In this document: positions 1 through 8,932 of the stretch, piece after piece | How the letters are laid out: the number at the start of each line of letters is the position of its first letter | How positions within the stretch are numbered: position 1 is the stretch's first letter | NCBI GenBank assembly: GCA_030684645.1 | Contig: JAUXUF010000374.1 | Span: 1-35,484, forward strand | DNA from: Bacteroidota bacterium | GTDB taxonomy: Bacteria > Bacteroidota > Bacteroidia > Bacteroidales > Prolixibacteraceae | Length of the DNA stretch: 35,484 bases | Direction: 5' to 3' | Program-made: the position numbers and the translations under genes | The notes under the pieces: model-generated | What the model saw: only the letters and a program-made list of their open reading frames with translations | Told to the model about the DNA's origin: nothing | Database searches by the model: none

Positions 1-1
1 A

Positions 2-115
2 GCCGATAAAGAAATACAACTGCTCAAAGCCAAAACCGATAAACTGCGCGAGCAGAAAAAGGGAATGATGCAGGTGCTGTTGACGGGGAAGAAACGATTG
101 AAAATTAATGCATAA
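2..115 (+). CDS. hsdS: Type I restriction-modification specificity subunit HsdS, C-terminal end (partial)
   Basis: Only the last 37 codons are in the window; the gene runs in from the left edge. The tail is rich in Lys, Leu and Gln and contains LKAKTDKLREQKKGMMQVLL followed by TGKKRL. This is the typical end of the second coiled-coil spacer in HsdS, ending in the LLTGK(K/R)R-like sequence. HsdS carries the target recognition domains and bridges HsdM and HsdR. The complete hsdR downstream supports the call. The target recognition domains and hsdM must lie to the left, so specificity cannot be judged. Confidence 0.8.
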   Translation, partial: ADKEIQLLKAKTDKLREQKKGMMQVLLTGKKRLKINA

Positions 116-125
116 ATAATCCAAG

Positions 126-1562
126 ATGAAAGGATCAAACAAAGCAAATAAACAATTAAACAAACAAAATATGGATCATACAATTAACTGGTACGAAAAA
201 GAAATTGACGAAATTTACGATTACAATCAGGACTTAACCGACGATGAAACATTTCAGTTTTTAACCCATCTGCTCCACAACTATCCTGATTTGGATATTG
301 ATTGGATTGAAATGTTCGGGGGAATTACTGAGCATCTGTTTGAGGCTGGTAGGGTTGATGATGTTTTGAACTTTACAAACGATTACCGGAAAACTTTCCC
401 CGGCAAATATGAAACGCAATGCCGAAGAATTGAAAAAGATTTGATTACCAATCTTTTTTATCGGGGCGACATCGAAACCATTAAAGAACGGTTGGAAATA
501 ACGAAATGTATTCCGGTACCTGACCGCTATGCTGTTGCCAGTGACATAATAGTGCAACTCACTTATCATGGTCAGCATAAGCTTGCCTTCGAATATTCAA
601 AATTCCTTGTTGAATCGCCACCGCCCGAAACTGATGAATTCGTTTATTATCCTCAGGTTGCTTTTAATACCACTATCTATTTGTACGAACTTGAAAAACT
701 TTACGAGAATATTAAAGAGGGTGTGTCTGGAGGAGTTGAAGCATTTGATAATGAGATCCAAATGGTAGATCTTCCTCAGAATAAAGAAGTTTTTGAGATT
801 GTTCTGAAAAACCTGAAAGAACCACTGGATAAATTGGCCATCCAATCGAAAATTGAAACGGAAAGTAACGATTTGTTGCTGACGATATCGGTTCAATTTT
901 ATAAATACATGAAAGATGAGTTTGGAATGTCGTTCATGATCTCGGACAGGTTTTGGACTATTCTGAAAAAAATAGAATTGTTTGGTCAGGAAGAAAATGA
1001 TGAAGCCTTTTTTTACATCGCCTACCCAATTCTCTCGGAACATATCGAAAACCTGTACGACCGAACCTTTCTCTCGAATGAAATTGAAATTTTCGGTATG
1101 GTGTATGGATTAAAATATGTTTATCGGTTCCTTCATGTCTATGACCTGATCAACGACCATTATTATCAGCGGATGGAAGAGAATATCGGGATGCTTGAAT
1201 ATGACTCTATATTTTATCTTAATAGAACTGCGTGGCAAATGAAGTTTGTTTTTGACTGGCCACAACTGAATCCTCCCGACCCAAATATGGTCAAATTATT
1301 TTCAGACACGTATCGCTATTCTATCGACAAAACTGTTGGAGATCAATTTGATAATTATCTGGAATCATGGTCTGTACCTAAAAGCGTACAGGAAGAAATT
1401 GATCAGTTCTATAACGAAAAGCAATTGAATAAAAAAGAAAATGATCACGACCGCTGGTTTCCAACCCAACCAATTGTAAATACAGGGCCAAAAGTTGAGC
1501 GGAACGACCCTTGCCCGTGTGGCAGCGGGAAAAAGTACAAGAAATGCTGCATGGATAAATAA
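126..1562 (+). CDS. SEC-C motif protein of unknown function inside the type I RM operon
   Basis: The 478-residue protein ends in a textbook SEC-C zinc-binding motif ([17 protein letters not shown]). Its metal ligands would be C463, C465, C474 and C475. SEC-C tails occur on SecA and on many unrelated cytosolic proteins. The preceding 440 residues are acidic, rich in aromatic residues and probably alpha-helical, with no signal peptide or membrane span; I do not recognise a domain, though the pattern would suit helical repeats. The gene starts 10 bp after the hsdS stop and precedes hsdR, so it is probably co-transcribed with the restriction genes. An internal ATG at 171 (residue 16) is an alternative start, because the first 15 residues are low-complexity Lys/Asn/Gln. 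Its function is unknown; a role accessory to restriction is only an inference from position. Confidence 0.8.
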   Translation: MKGSNKANKQLNKQNMDHTINWYEKEIDEIYDYNQDLTDDETFQFLTHLLHNYPDLDIDWIEMFGGITEHLFEAGRVDDVLNFTNDYRKTFPGKYETQCRRIEKDLITNLFYRGDIETIKERLEITKCIPVPDRYAVASDIIVQLTYHGQHKLAFEYSKFLVESPPPETDEFVYYPQVAFNTTIYLYELEKLYENIKEGVSGGVEAFDNEIQMVDLPQNKEVFEIVLKNLKEPLDKLAIQSKIETESNDLLLTISVQFYKYMKDEFGMSFMISDRFWTILKKIELFGQEENDEAFFYIAYPILSEHIENLYDRTFLSNEIEIFGMVYGLKYVYRFLHVYDLINDHYYQRMEENIGMLEYDSIFYLNRTAWQMKFVFDWPQLNPPDPNMVKLFSDTYRYSIDKTVGDQFDNYLESWSVPKSVQEEIDQFYNEKQLNKKENDHDRWFPTQPIVNTGPKVERNDPCPCGSGKKYKKCCMDK

Positions 1563-1838
1563 AAACATAATAAATTAAGAAAATATGATCACCATCGAAC
1601 TATAACAGCTTAAAGAAAGCAAAGACAATGTTGAGTTAAAAAATGTGTCTATCATGCTCGGAAATTGGATTTTGAAGGAATGAAAAATACGAATAATCGG
1701 CCGGTGATGATTCTCCATATTTCTAATAGCAACAATTTAGGAATAATAAAATGTGCTGACAAATAAGGCTTTAGTAAAATTGGATTTGAATAATCAATTC
1801 TCCAAAAAGCAATATAATTCTCCAAAACGGTAAAAAGA
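1563..1838 (+). other. Intergenic gap between SEC-C gene and hsdR, possible gene remnant
   Basis: These 276 bp contain no intact gene. Short open stretches in shifting frames are visible: one starts with ATG at 1585 and stops after six codons, and another ends just before 1770. They could be a decayed small ORF of the restriction operon. The similarity is too weak to name a family, and no terminator hairpin is evident. hsdR may therefore still be read from the upstream promoter. Confidence 0.35.
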
Positions 1839-4800
1839 ATGGATACACCAAGTTTTAAAGAAGATCACATTAGTCAGGTACCTGCTTTGCAGATGCTGCA
1901 AAACCTGGGCTATTTTTATTTGTCGCCGGGAGAGGCCATGCAAATGCGGAGCGGAAAAACAACCAATGTGTTGCTTGAAGATGTATTGCGAACCCAGTTG
2001 AAAGAAATCAACTCCATCAAAATTAGCTCAACCAAAACCAGTGTTTTTAGCGACACAAACATTGAGAATGGCATTCAGGCGCTCAAAGATCTTCCGATGA
2101 ACGAAGGATATATTGCCGCCAGCGAAACGGCTTATAACCTGCTAACCTTGGGCAAATCGCTTGAACAAAGCATCGATGGAGATAAAAAAAGCTTTACCCT
2201 TCAATACATCGACTGGCAAAACATCAGCAATAACGTTTTTCATGTTACCGAAGAATACAGCGTAATGCGCAGTGCCAGCAAAGAGCACTACCGCCCTGAT
2301 ATTGTTTTGTTTGTAAACGGCATTCCCTTGGCTATTATTGAATGTAAACGGCCTGATATGAAGGAGCCGTTATCCCAGGCGATCTCTCAACATCTAAGAA
2401 ACCAACAGGAAGACGGAATTCGTTCCTTGTTTGTTTATGCGCAATGTCTTCTTAGTTTAGCCACAGATAGTTGCTCTTTTGCCACTATTGGTACGCCGGA
2501 AAAGTTCTGGTCTCAGTGGAATGAAAAATTCCAGAATTTGCAGGAGGAGCAGTCGTACAGCAATTCCTTAATGAAATTTAAGAATACACCACTTGGTACT
2601 GAACAGAAAAACAAATTATTCAGTGACCGGTTCAGGTACGTTCGCAAGCATTTCGATGATCTGGAAAGCCAAAAAATACTCCCGGTAAAACAGGATGAAT
2701 ATCTGTTCAGCTTGTGCCATCCTGAACGGATGCTTGATATGGCGTTTAATTTCATTGTATATGACTATGGGGTGAAGAAAATAGCCCGGTACCAGCAATT
2801 CTTCGCCATAAAGAAAACACTCAGCCGGATCAATAATATAGAAGGCGGAAAACGCAAAGGCGGTGTTATCTGGCATACCCAGGGAAGTGGCAAGTCGTTA
2901 ACAATGGTCATGCTGGCTCAGGCAATTGCTTTAGAGAAGTCGATTAAAAATCCCAAAATTATTTTGGTAACCGACCGGGTTGATCTGGATGACCAGATTA
3001 CCGGAACTTTTCGCAAGTGTGGAAAATTGGTTGAAAATGCCACGACAGGAAACCGTCTGGTAGAATTACTTGAAAGCAAAAGCGATGTGATTGTGACAAC
3101 CGTAATCAATAAATTTGAAAAGGCTGTCCGGCAACTCAAACAACCGCTTTTATCGCCCGATATCTTTGTTTTGGTAGATGAAGGGCATCGCAGTCAGCAT
3201 GGAACGTTTAACATCGACATGCTCAAGACCATGCCAAATGCCTGTTACATTGCCATGACCGGAACACCACTTTTCAAGAGAGACAAAAATACGGCTGCCC
3301 GGTTTGGTGGAATGATTGATACCTATACGGTTGATCAGGCTGTAAAAGATAAAGCTGTTGTGCCTTTATTGTATGAAGGTCGCCATGCCATACAAAAAGT
3401 AAATGAGAGTCCGGTTGACAACTTCTTTTCCCGGATTTCGGAGCCGCTTACCGAATATCAACGGGCTGATTTGAAGAAAAAATTCAGCCGCGCTGACCAG
3501 TTAAATATTGCAGATCAGAAAATTTATGCCATAGCCTGGGACATCAGCCTACATTTCCGGGACAACTGGCAAGGAGAAACCCCATTTAAAGGACAATTGG
3601 TTTGCCAAAGCAAAGAGGCCGCGATTCGTTATAAAACCTATTTGGATGAAATTAATATTGTTTCCACTGAAGTGTTGATTTCACCCATTGATGAACGTGA
3701 AGGTGAAGATAGCGCCTATGGAGAATCATCGGATCGGGTGAAAGGCTTTTGGAAACGGATGATGAACGAACACGGTAATCCGAAAAGGTATGAGAAAAAT
3801 ATTATCAGTCGCTTTAAAAATCAGCCTGATCCGGAAATCATTATTGTGGTTGATAAGCTGCTCACAGGTTTTGATGAACCTAAAAACACCGTATTATACC
3901 TAACCCGAAATTTGAAAGGACATTCATTACTTCAGGCAATAGCCAGGGTTAACCGGGTTTATCCGGACAAAGAATTTGGGTACATCATCGACTATTATGG
4001 AGTGTTGGATGAGTTGGACACCTCCTTGGACTTATATTCCTCGATGGAAGATTTCGATGAAAGTGACCTGGAAGGAACCTTGACAAACATTGAAGATGAG
4101 ATAAAAAAGTTGCCGCAAAAACATTCTGAGTTATGGGATTTATTTAAAACCATCGGCAATAAACGCGATGCGGAAGCCTACCAGCAAATGCTCCGTGATG
4201 AAGCTGTCAGAGTCGTTTTTTACGACAAGTTGGCTTCATTTGCCAAATCGCTGAAAGTGGCTTTGTCATCAATCCAGTTTCATAAACAAGTGGAAGAAAA
4301 GCTTATCGAACGATATAAAAGCGATCTGGCCATGTTCCTGAAACTTCGTCTGGCAGTATTTGAACGGTACTCAGACCGGATTGATTATAAACAGTACGAG
4401 GGACAAATTCAAAAGCTGATAGATACGCATATTCAAACGGATGAAGTGATCACAATCACTGAATTGGTCAATATTTTTGACAAGGAAAAATTCGGGGATG
4501 AAGTTGAAAAGACAATTGGCGATTCAGCCAAAGCTGATAAAATAGCATCCCGGACAGCAAAGCACATTACCGAGAAAATGGATGAAGATCCTGCCTTTTA
4601 CAAGAAGTTCTCCCAGATGCTTAAAGATGCAATAAAAGCTTACGAGGAACATCGGATCAATGAAACTCAGTATTTGCATAAGGTTAAGGATATTATGAAC
4701 GCAGTTCTTTCCCGTAATGATTCTGAAATTCCTCCAGAGCTTCAGAATCAGGAAATAGCCAGGGCTTTTTATGGGCTTTGTTCCGAATCCTTTACTGAAA

Positions 4801-5066
4801 AATTTAGGGATTCAGAAACGCGGAGAATTGTTTCGATACATGCAGCTATTCAAATAGACGAAATAATACAGAATGCAGTTTTTGATCAGGGTAAACCAAT
4901 TGTTGACTGGCAGAATAAATCGAATATTACGGGTAAACTGTTGATTGAAATTGGGGATTACCTGATTGATGATGTCAGGGAAAAGTACGGTATTGACCTT
5001 TCATTTGATGAAATGGATATCATTGCTGAAAGATGTATTGACGTTGCTAAAATCAGGTATAAATGA
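1839..5066 (+). CDS. hsdR: Type I restriction enzyme, R subunit (HsdR)
   Basis: This is the full-length 1075-residue motor/nuclease subunit, which cleaves DNA after ATP-driven translocation when the target is unmethylated. The N-terminal nuclease has the PD-(D/E)xK signature: D154 in RPDIVLF and E168-C-K170 in IIECKRPD. The SF2 helicase follows, with Walker A TQGSGKS (K352), a DEGH box at 447-450, MTGTP motif III and motif VI QAIARVNR at 699-706. The C-terminal 300 residues are helical and would contact HsdM/HsdS. The reading frame is intact with no missing key residue, so the enzyme is probably active if hsdM and hsdS are intact. It overlaps the next gene by 4 bp (ATGA), which indicates translational coupling. 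Confidence 0.96.
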   Translation: MDTPSFKEDHISQVPALQMLQNLGYFYLSPGEAMQMRSGKTTNVLLEDVLRTQLKEINSIKISSTKTSVFSDTNIENGIQALKDLPMNEGYIAASETAYNLLTLGKSLEQSIDGDKKSFTLQYIDWQNISNNVFHVTEEYSVMRSASKEHYRPDIVLFVNGIPLAIIECKRPDMKEPLSQAISQHLRNQQEDGIRSLFVYAQCLLSLATDSCSFATIGTPEKFWSQWNEKFQNLQEEQSYSNSLMKFKNTPLGTEQKNKLFSDRFRYVRKHFDDLESQKILPVKQDEYLFSLCHPERMLDMAFNFIVYDYGVKKIARYQQFFAIKKTLSRINNIEGGKRKGGVIWHTQGSGKSLTMVMLAQAIALEKSIKNPKIILVTDRVDLDDQITGTFRKCGKLVENATTGNRLVELLESKSDVIVTTVINKFEKAVRQLKQPLLSPDIFVLVDEGHRSQHGTFNIDMLKTMPNACYIAMTGTPLFKRDKNTAARFGGMIDTYTVDQAVKDKAVVPLLYEGRHAIQKVNESPVDNFFSRISEPLTEYQRADLKKKFSRADQLNIADQKIYAIAWDISLHFRDNWQGETPFKGQLVCQSKEAAIRYKTYLDEINIVSTEVLISPIDEREGEDSAYGESSDRVKGFWKRMMNEHGNPKRYEKNIISRFKNQPDPEIIIVVDKLLTGFDEPKNTVLYLTRNLKGHSLLQAIARVNRVYPDKEFGYIIDYYGVLDELDTSLDLYSSMEDFDESDLEGTLTNIEDEIKKLPQKHSELWDLFKTIGNKRDAEAYQQMLRDEAVRVVFYDKLASFAKSLKVALSSIQFHKQVEEKLIERYKSDLAMFLKLRLAVFERYSDRIDYKQYEGQIQKLIDTHIQTDEVITITELVNIFDKEKFGDEVEKTIGDSAKADKIASRTAKHITEKMDEDPAFYKKFSQMLKDAIKAYEEHRINETQYLHKVKDIMNAVLSRNDSEIPPELQNQEIARAFYGLCSESFTEKFRDSETRRIVSIHAAIQIDEIIQNAVFDQGKPIVDWQNKSNITGKLLIEIGDYLIDDVREKYGIDLSFDEMDIIAERCIDVAKIRYK

Positions 5067-5761
5067 CAACTGATTGTGTCCAGTTTGGATCGAAAGAAAT
5101 AGTTTACCAATATGCCTGGTCGGATAGGAAGACTTTGGGTATTACCATCACTCCGGAAATGGAAGTATTCGTGAAAGCTCCGCTTGATACTCCAATAGAA
5201 AAGATTAGGGAAAAAGTGATCAAACGGGCGCCATGGATACTGAAGCAGCAAAATTATTTCCTGGCTTTTTTCCCAAAAACAACTCCTCGAAGATATGTGA
5301 GTGGTGAAACACATTTATACATGGGGCGTCAATTCCGTTTGAAAGTCTTGGATGGCGGCAAAAGTGAAGTAAAGTATAAAGGCCGTTTTATAGAAGTTAT
5401 AACCAAAGATAAATCAAAGGCCGGACATTTATTAAAGCAATGGTACCGGCAAAAGGCCAAAGAAAAATTCGCAGAAATAGCGGAACCACTAATTGTCAGA
5501 TTTCAAAAATATGGTGTAGAACCATCCGGTATATACATTCTTGATATGCCTAAACGATGGGGTAGCTGCACTCCAAAAGACAAAATCATTTTAAATCCTG
5601 AACTAATAAAAGCCCCGAAACGCTGTATTGAATATGTGATTATCCACGAACTGTGCCACTTGGTTCACCACGACCATACTCAAAAATTTATCGACCTTCA
5701 AACCAAGGAAATGCCCGACTGGGAAAAATGGAAAATGAAGCTGGAGAGGTTGTTAGCTTAA
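5063..5761 (+). CDS. YgjP-like (DUF45, M48-type) zinc metallopeptidase
   Basis: The 232-residue protein has the YgjP/DUF45 layout. An N-terminal beta-rich part contains YQYAWSDRKTLGITI and the KAPLDTPIEKI stretch. A middle segment, PKRWGSCTPKDKIILNPELI, precedes the catalytic helix HELCHLVHHDH. Expected zinc ligands are H195 and H199, with E196 as the general base and H205 as the likely third ligand. No signal peptide is seen, so it should be cytoplasmic. It starts within the hsdR stop codon (ATGA overlap). Genes of this family are often found beside hsdR in bacteria, but their role there is not established. The stop at 5761 ends the plus-strand operon; no clear terminator is seen after it. 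Confidence 0.88.
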   Translation: MTTDCVQFGSKEIVYQYAWSDRKTLGITITPEMEVFVKAPLDTPIEKIREKVIKRAPWILKQQNYFLAFFPKTTPRRYVSGETHLYMGRQFRLKVLDGGKSEVKYKGRFIEVITKDKSKAGHLLKQWYRQKAKEKFAEIAEPLIVRFQKYGVEPSGIYILDMPKRWGSCTPKDKIILNPELIKAPKRCIEYVIIHELCHLVHHDHTQKFIDLQTKEMPDWEKWKMKLERLLA

Positions 5762-6317
5762 AATTCTATTTTCCTTTGAGACTCATCAATGTCCAGATGT
5801 TTCCCCCAACTCTCATAGTGATTTGCAATTTCGTTTAGTAATAATGAAACAATCGGAAATTGATTACAGATTTCTTGAGATAGATTTCTGTATTTTTGCG
5901 CGGTAGCCCGTGTAGGAGAGCCATTACTTAGTTCTTAATTATAGTTAGTTACAGATTATAAATAAAAGAACAATGCAATATTGATGTTGAATCTAAAATG
6001 TTTCAAGATTGTTTGATTTAGGAACATCGTGATTTAACTCTCTATCATAGTTCTGCAATTATAGATATTTATCTCAGAATATATTGTTCAAAACGATAAA
6101 CATAATAGCAAAGTTCTTGGCTGGTTGCATTCTAAAAGTAAAAGCAACTTTTTTATCCACATCAAAGTTTTGTCGAAAATGTTCCATGGAAAATTCATCG
6201 GTTTTTTTGAAACAGGCATACCACAAAGATGGTCTCGGGTTTTAAGTCAAGCTGGCAGCCGTTGAGCGGAAAATGCAATTCTCAAGACATGTTGCTTCAC
6301 CAATTTCCATTCATTGA
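5762..6317. other. Gene-poor gap between restriction locus and DoxX operon
   Basis: No convincing gene lies here. It contains copy A of a 50-bp repeat (6010-6059). On the minus strand a frame of about 55 codons stays open from roughly 6240 down to a stop at 6074-6076, with an internal ATG at 6184-6186. Its translated sequence includes DEFSMEHFRQNFDVDKK, but I recognise no family. It may be the tail of a decayed gene. The AT content and short open frames suggest accessory or degraded DNA. Confidence 0.4.
6010..6059. repeat. 50-bp imperfect direct repeat, copy A
   Basis: This stretch matches 8933-8981 at about 41 of 50 positions with a single one-base gap. Both copies start TGTTTGATTTA, share ACATCGT, ATTT and ACTCTCTA, and end in GTTCTGCAAT. 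The two copies lie in the same orientation on either side of the DoxX/DsrE operon. It does not encode an obvious protein in either strand. Confidence 0.65.
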
Positions 6318-6357
6318 AAAAGGCATAGCAGCCATTTGATAAAATAAGCTGCTACGC
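6318..6357 (-). terminator. Rho-independent terminator of the DoxX/DsrE operon
   Basis: The arms GCATAGCAGC (6323-6332) and GCTGCTACGC (6348-6357) pair over 10 bp with one G-U in the minus-strand RNA. The stem is followed directly by a run of five T residues on the minus strand (the AAAAA at 6318-6322, after a single intervening base). It lies just downstream of the last gene of the operon, whose stop is at 6385. Confidence 0.8.
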
Positions 6358-6384
6358 ACATTTTCTGTTGAATATCTGGTTTAT

Positions 6385-6807
6385 CTAAAGTTCGATACTT
6401 AAGTATCCTTTTTTCTGTAATTGAAAGTTATAAAGGATACCATTTTCAGTCACTTGAATTTGTTTCGGCAAGTCCTTCGGATTGACTTTAAATTGCTTTA
6501 AAGAAAATCCACAAGCATATAATTCAACATGATATTTTTCTGCCATTTCCAGATAAGGAGTAATCTTGTCCTTTTGGATTAAATCGGTAATCGTTTTACC
6601 ACAAATTACAACTTTAAACGCACCAAAATGATTTCCATCTTCAGTAGCTAAATCCTTAGCCGCCAAAATAATAGGCTTAAGTTGTTGTACGTCTCTCGTA
6701 AGGATGGTGTAATTTTGCATCGTTGAATTTGCCGGGTTTTGGGCCAGACTATTACCCGAAATTAGGAACGTGAATATGACGTTTACTATTAAAATATATG
6801 CTTTCAT
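6385..6807 (-). CDS. Exported DsrE-like family protein
   Basis: The 140-residue protein begins with a signal peptide of about 22 residues (hydrophobic ILIVNVIFTFLISG, cleavage near SLAQ). The mature part has the DsrE/DsrF-like alpha/beta pattern: YTILTRDVQQLKPIILAAKD, then FKVVICGKTI and a terminal VELYACGFSLKQF. Cysteines C69 and C99 sit at the ends of core strands; C99 occupies the place of the conserved Cys in sulfur-relay DsrE proteins. The export signal suggests a periplasmic member rather than a cytoplasmic tRNA-thiolation protein. The start codon overlaps the stop of the DoxX gene by 4 bp. Together with the DoxD/DoxX neighbours it suggests sulfur or redox chemistry at the membrane, but the substrate is unknown. 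Confidence 0.7.
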   Translation of the reverse strand: MKAYILIVNVIFTFLISGNSLAQNPANSTMQNYTILTRDVQQLKPIILAAKDLATEDGNHFGAFKVVICGKTITDLIQKDKITPYLEMAEKYHVELYACGFSLKQFKVNPKDLPKQIQVTENGILYNFQLQKKGYLSIEL

Positions 6808-7214
6808 GCTTTTATGGTTTTATGGTTATTAAAATTGTTCATTATAAAAAATATTAACCCTCCGAAAATAGCGACGTTCTTAAATAAAGGGCCAATGGTT
6901 GACATTTGTCCAACTTGAGTGGTAATTGTGATAGGCAGAAGTACCAATGCTAAAATTAGAGCGGCATATTTTGTTTTAAATCCAATCATTAAAGCAATGC
7001 CTGCAATTAGCATAACAACACCTGAAGCAACAACTGAAAATTCGGGATTGCCAAAAATATGGGCTAACTCTTTAAGTCTGGCCTGGTTGATTTTACTAAT
7101 CACTTTTTCAATATTGAATAAGTGATTTATACTTGCAACGATAAAAATCAGACTTAATAAGATTCTGAATACCGTTACAGAATTTCGATTTATATTAACT
7201 GTTTTTGATTCCAT
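6804..7214 (-). CDS. DoxX family membrane protein
   Basis: The 136-residue protein has four predicted membrane segments: VFRILLSLIFIVASINHLF, FSVVASGVVMLIAGIALMIG, YAALILALVLLPITITT and LFKNVAIFGGLIFFIM. The second is followed by GFKTKYAAL, the typical turn of DoxX proteins. DoxX proteins are small quinone-linked or redox-associated membrane proteins whose function is mostly inferred. The gene is 10 bp downstream of the DoxD/DoxA gene and overlaps the DsrE-like gene by 4 bp, so the three are one transcription unit. Confidence 0.85.
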   Translation of the reverse strand: MESKTVNINRNSVTVFRILLSLIFIVASINHLFNIEKVISKINQARLKELAHIFGNPEFSVVASGVVMLIAGIALMIGFKTKYAALILALVLLPITITTQVGQMSTIGPLFKNVAIFGGLIFFIMNNFNNHKTIKA

Positions 7215-7224
7215 TTTTTTTGAT

Positions 7225-8250
7225 TTAAATTTTTATTAATTCGCTCCATGTAATACCGCTAATGTCTGTTAGCTTTATCTGATATTCCCCGGCAGGCAAA
7301 GCTGATAAGCGCTCGTCATGAATAGTAACGATTGCTTTTGCCCCTAAAGGAATGATTAAACTATGTTTTCCGGGTTTCACTTTAGCTACATATACATTCG
7401 CTATATTTTTCGTTGGAAAAGCAGACAGATCTTCTCCATTTAGCTTTAGGATGTTATGACCATTTTCGTCCGTTAATTCAATGCCAATTAAAAATGAACC
7501 ATAAACATCCACCCCTTCTACACGAAAAACCTGAAATGACAGTGAATTGGCTGATAGTTGCGCATGCTCTATTTCAATTTTGGGTTTTACGGATTTGTTG
7601 TGTAAGTCGCCCCACACACCACCATGAAAATATTGATTGGTAAACAACGTGATAAATAGAATTATCATTGAACCTGAAAACACGACCCTATGCAACACAT
7701 TCAATTTAATTGGCAAAACACCTGACCCCATCCAACTAAACCATCGGCCATTAGTTATTTTATTTCGACGATTTATCAGAAAGTAATCCATTGAATATTT
7801 ACCACTGCCAGATAGAAACAGGGTGAAGCCTGCAGCTATTCCAAGAATACCAATTTGCCATTCATCCAAACAGGTAGTTCCTATCCAACCGGAGCCTAAG
7901 AGTATTCCCATGGCCAGGCCGAAAACGCCCACACTCATAAGTCTTGTAAATAATCCAAACATTAAGAATAACCCGACAATTCCTTCTATAATGGTAAAAA
8001 TCGCCATAGCCCACCATAAGGTTTCAGGATTTATTACAAGGTATTCGATGATTGGTTTTATGCCCAATGCATTGGGCAGGAAATTGTTGAACTTTTCACC
8101 AATGTAGCCCAATGCTTCCTGGTCTAATTTGTTGGCTAATACCAGTCTTCTCCAAAAAGCTGAGAAATAGGTCCATCCTACAACCAAACGTAAGGTTAGC
8201 GTGAAAAGTCCAGCCAAATTATATGACTGCACTAATTTTTGATTATGCAT
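7225..8250 (-). CDS. DoxD-DoxA fusion, thiosulfate:quinone oxidoreductase-like membrane protein
   Basis: The 341-residue protein fuses two parts. Residues 1 to about 165 form a DoxX/DoxD-like four-helix membrane domain, with TLRLVVGWTYFSAFWRRLVL at the start, GIVGLFLMFGLFTRLMSVGV in the middle and LGSGWIGTTCLDEWQIG. After another membrane helix near 190-210 comes a soluble beta-rich domain (from about 220) resembling the DoxA subunit, with sequences such as QVFRVEGVDVYGSFLIGIEL and KPGKHSLIIPLGAKAIV. In archaeal Acidianus, DoxD and DoxA form thiosulfate:quinone oxidoreductase; fused versions are common in Bacteroidota, where the activity is unproven. It precedes a DoxX gene and a DsrE-like gene. 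A sulfur role is plausible from these families but not shown. Confidence 0.85.
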   Translation of the reverse strand: MHNQKLVQSYNLAGLFTLTLRLVVGWTYFSAFWRRLVLANKLDQEALGYIGEKFNNFLPNALGIKPIIEYLVINPETLWWAMAIFTIIEGIVGLFLMFGLFTRLMSVGVFGLAMGILLGSGWIGTTCLDEWQIGILGIAAGFTLFLSGSGKYSMDYFLINRRNKITNGRWFSWMGSGVLPIKLNVLHRVVFSGSMIILFITLFTNQYFHGGVWGDLHNKSVKPKIEIEHAQLSANSLSFQVFRVEGVDVYGSFLIGIELTDENGHNILKLNGEDLSAFPTKNIANVYVAKVKPGKHSLIIPLGAKAIVTIHDERLSALPAGEYQIKLTDISGITWSELIKI

Positions 8251-8309
8251 TTTAAATGATATTTTTTTATACTAAAAGATTTATTTGATTTAAACGGAGT
8301 GATGCAAAA

Positions 8310-8717
8310 TCAAATCATGTACTTTAATCTTTTATATAAAATGTAAAGAGGAATATCTTTCTTGCTTTTATTTTCACAAGTTAAAGGATTGAAAAAAGCA
8401 GGATGATCAATGGAGAAATTTGAAAATTGATTTGTAAACGTAGCAAAAGATTTGAATTTAAGACCTTTTCTAGCTTGCTTTACTTTTACAATCTCCGCTT
8501 GACTATATGCAACACAACAATCGGTGGCTTGTTGAATAGTTGTCTTGCTTGGATTAAGTGTGTTGGTCGTTTTTACACCTAACGCATGTTGCAGGGAATT
8601 TCGTACAGCACAGGGAGCAATGATCAATAACAGCCCTAAAAACAGAACTGTCCATGTTTTGCTACTACCACTTCTATGTTTTGAAATCTCTTGCATTAAT
8701 ATAATAACGGTTACCAA
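8310..8717 (-). CDS. Small membrane-anchored protein of unknown function, first gene of DoxX operon
   Basis: The 135-residue protein has one strong membrane segment (TWTVLFLGLLLIIAPCAVRN) and a basic, Ser/Thr-rich remainder. A Cys pair (ATDCCVAYSQAEI) lies in the middle and another Cys near the C-terminus. I do not recognise a family. An internal ATG at 8696 (MQEISKHRSG) is a likely alternative start, as it leaves a shorter polar segment before the helix. It is 59 bp upstream of the DoxD/DoxA gene on the same strand and just downstream of a good promoter, which supports it being real and leading the operon. Confidence 0.6.
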   Translation of the reverse strand: MVTVIILMQEISKHRSGSSKTWTVLFLGLLLIIAPCAVRNSLQHALGVKTTNTLNPSKTTIQQATDCCVAYSQAEIVKVKQARKGLKFKSFATFTNQFSNFSIDHPAFFNPLTCENKSKKDIPLYILYKRLKYMI

Positions 8718-8745
8718 TTGGAATTGTTTTCCAATTAATTTTTCA

Positions 8746-8775
8746 CAAAGCTAATCAACTATTTTTTTCAACAAG
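8746..8775 (-). promoter_or_regulatory. Bacteroidota-type promoter for the DoxX operon
   Basis: On the minus strand TAGCTTTG (8746-8753) is a perfect match to the Bacteroidota -7 consensus TAnnTTTG. An 18-bp spacer precedes a CTTG (8772-8775) resembling the -33 TTTG box. It lies about 30 bp before the ATG at 8717 and about 50 bp before the alternative ATG at 8696. Confidence 0.65.
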
Positions 8776-8932
8776 AGTAGCCAACTACTTTTAGTCTGTT
8801 TTTTTTAATACGTTAATATTGGAAGTGCTACATTTGAAAGGACAGTAAGTTAAGCGAAAAAATAATTACTTTCCATTATGAATCAAATTAGAAAAAAGTA
8901 CGACCTGGAGTTTCAGAAAAAAGGAGTATAAC

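Noticed and set aside
1585-1767. Possible AlbA-like gene remnant before hsdR
   Set aside because: Only a few residues look suggestive and frames shift repeatedly; no family can be supported.
8878-8931. 17-codon frame resembling an IS3 OrfA N-terminus
   Set aside because: Too short to support a family call; mentioned only as context for the repeat.
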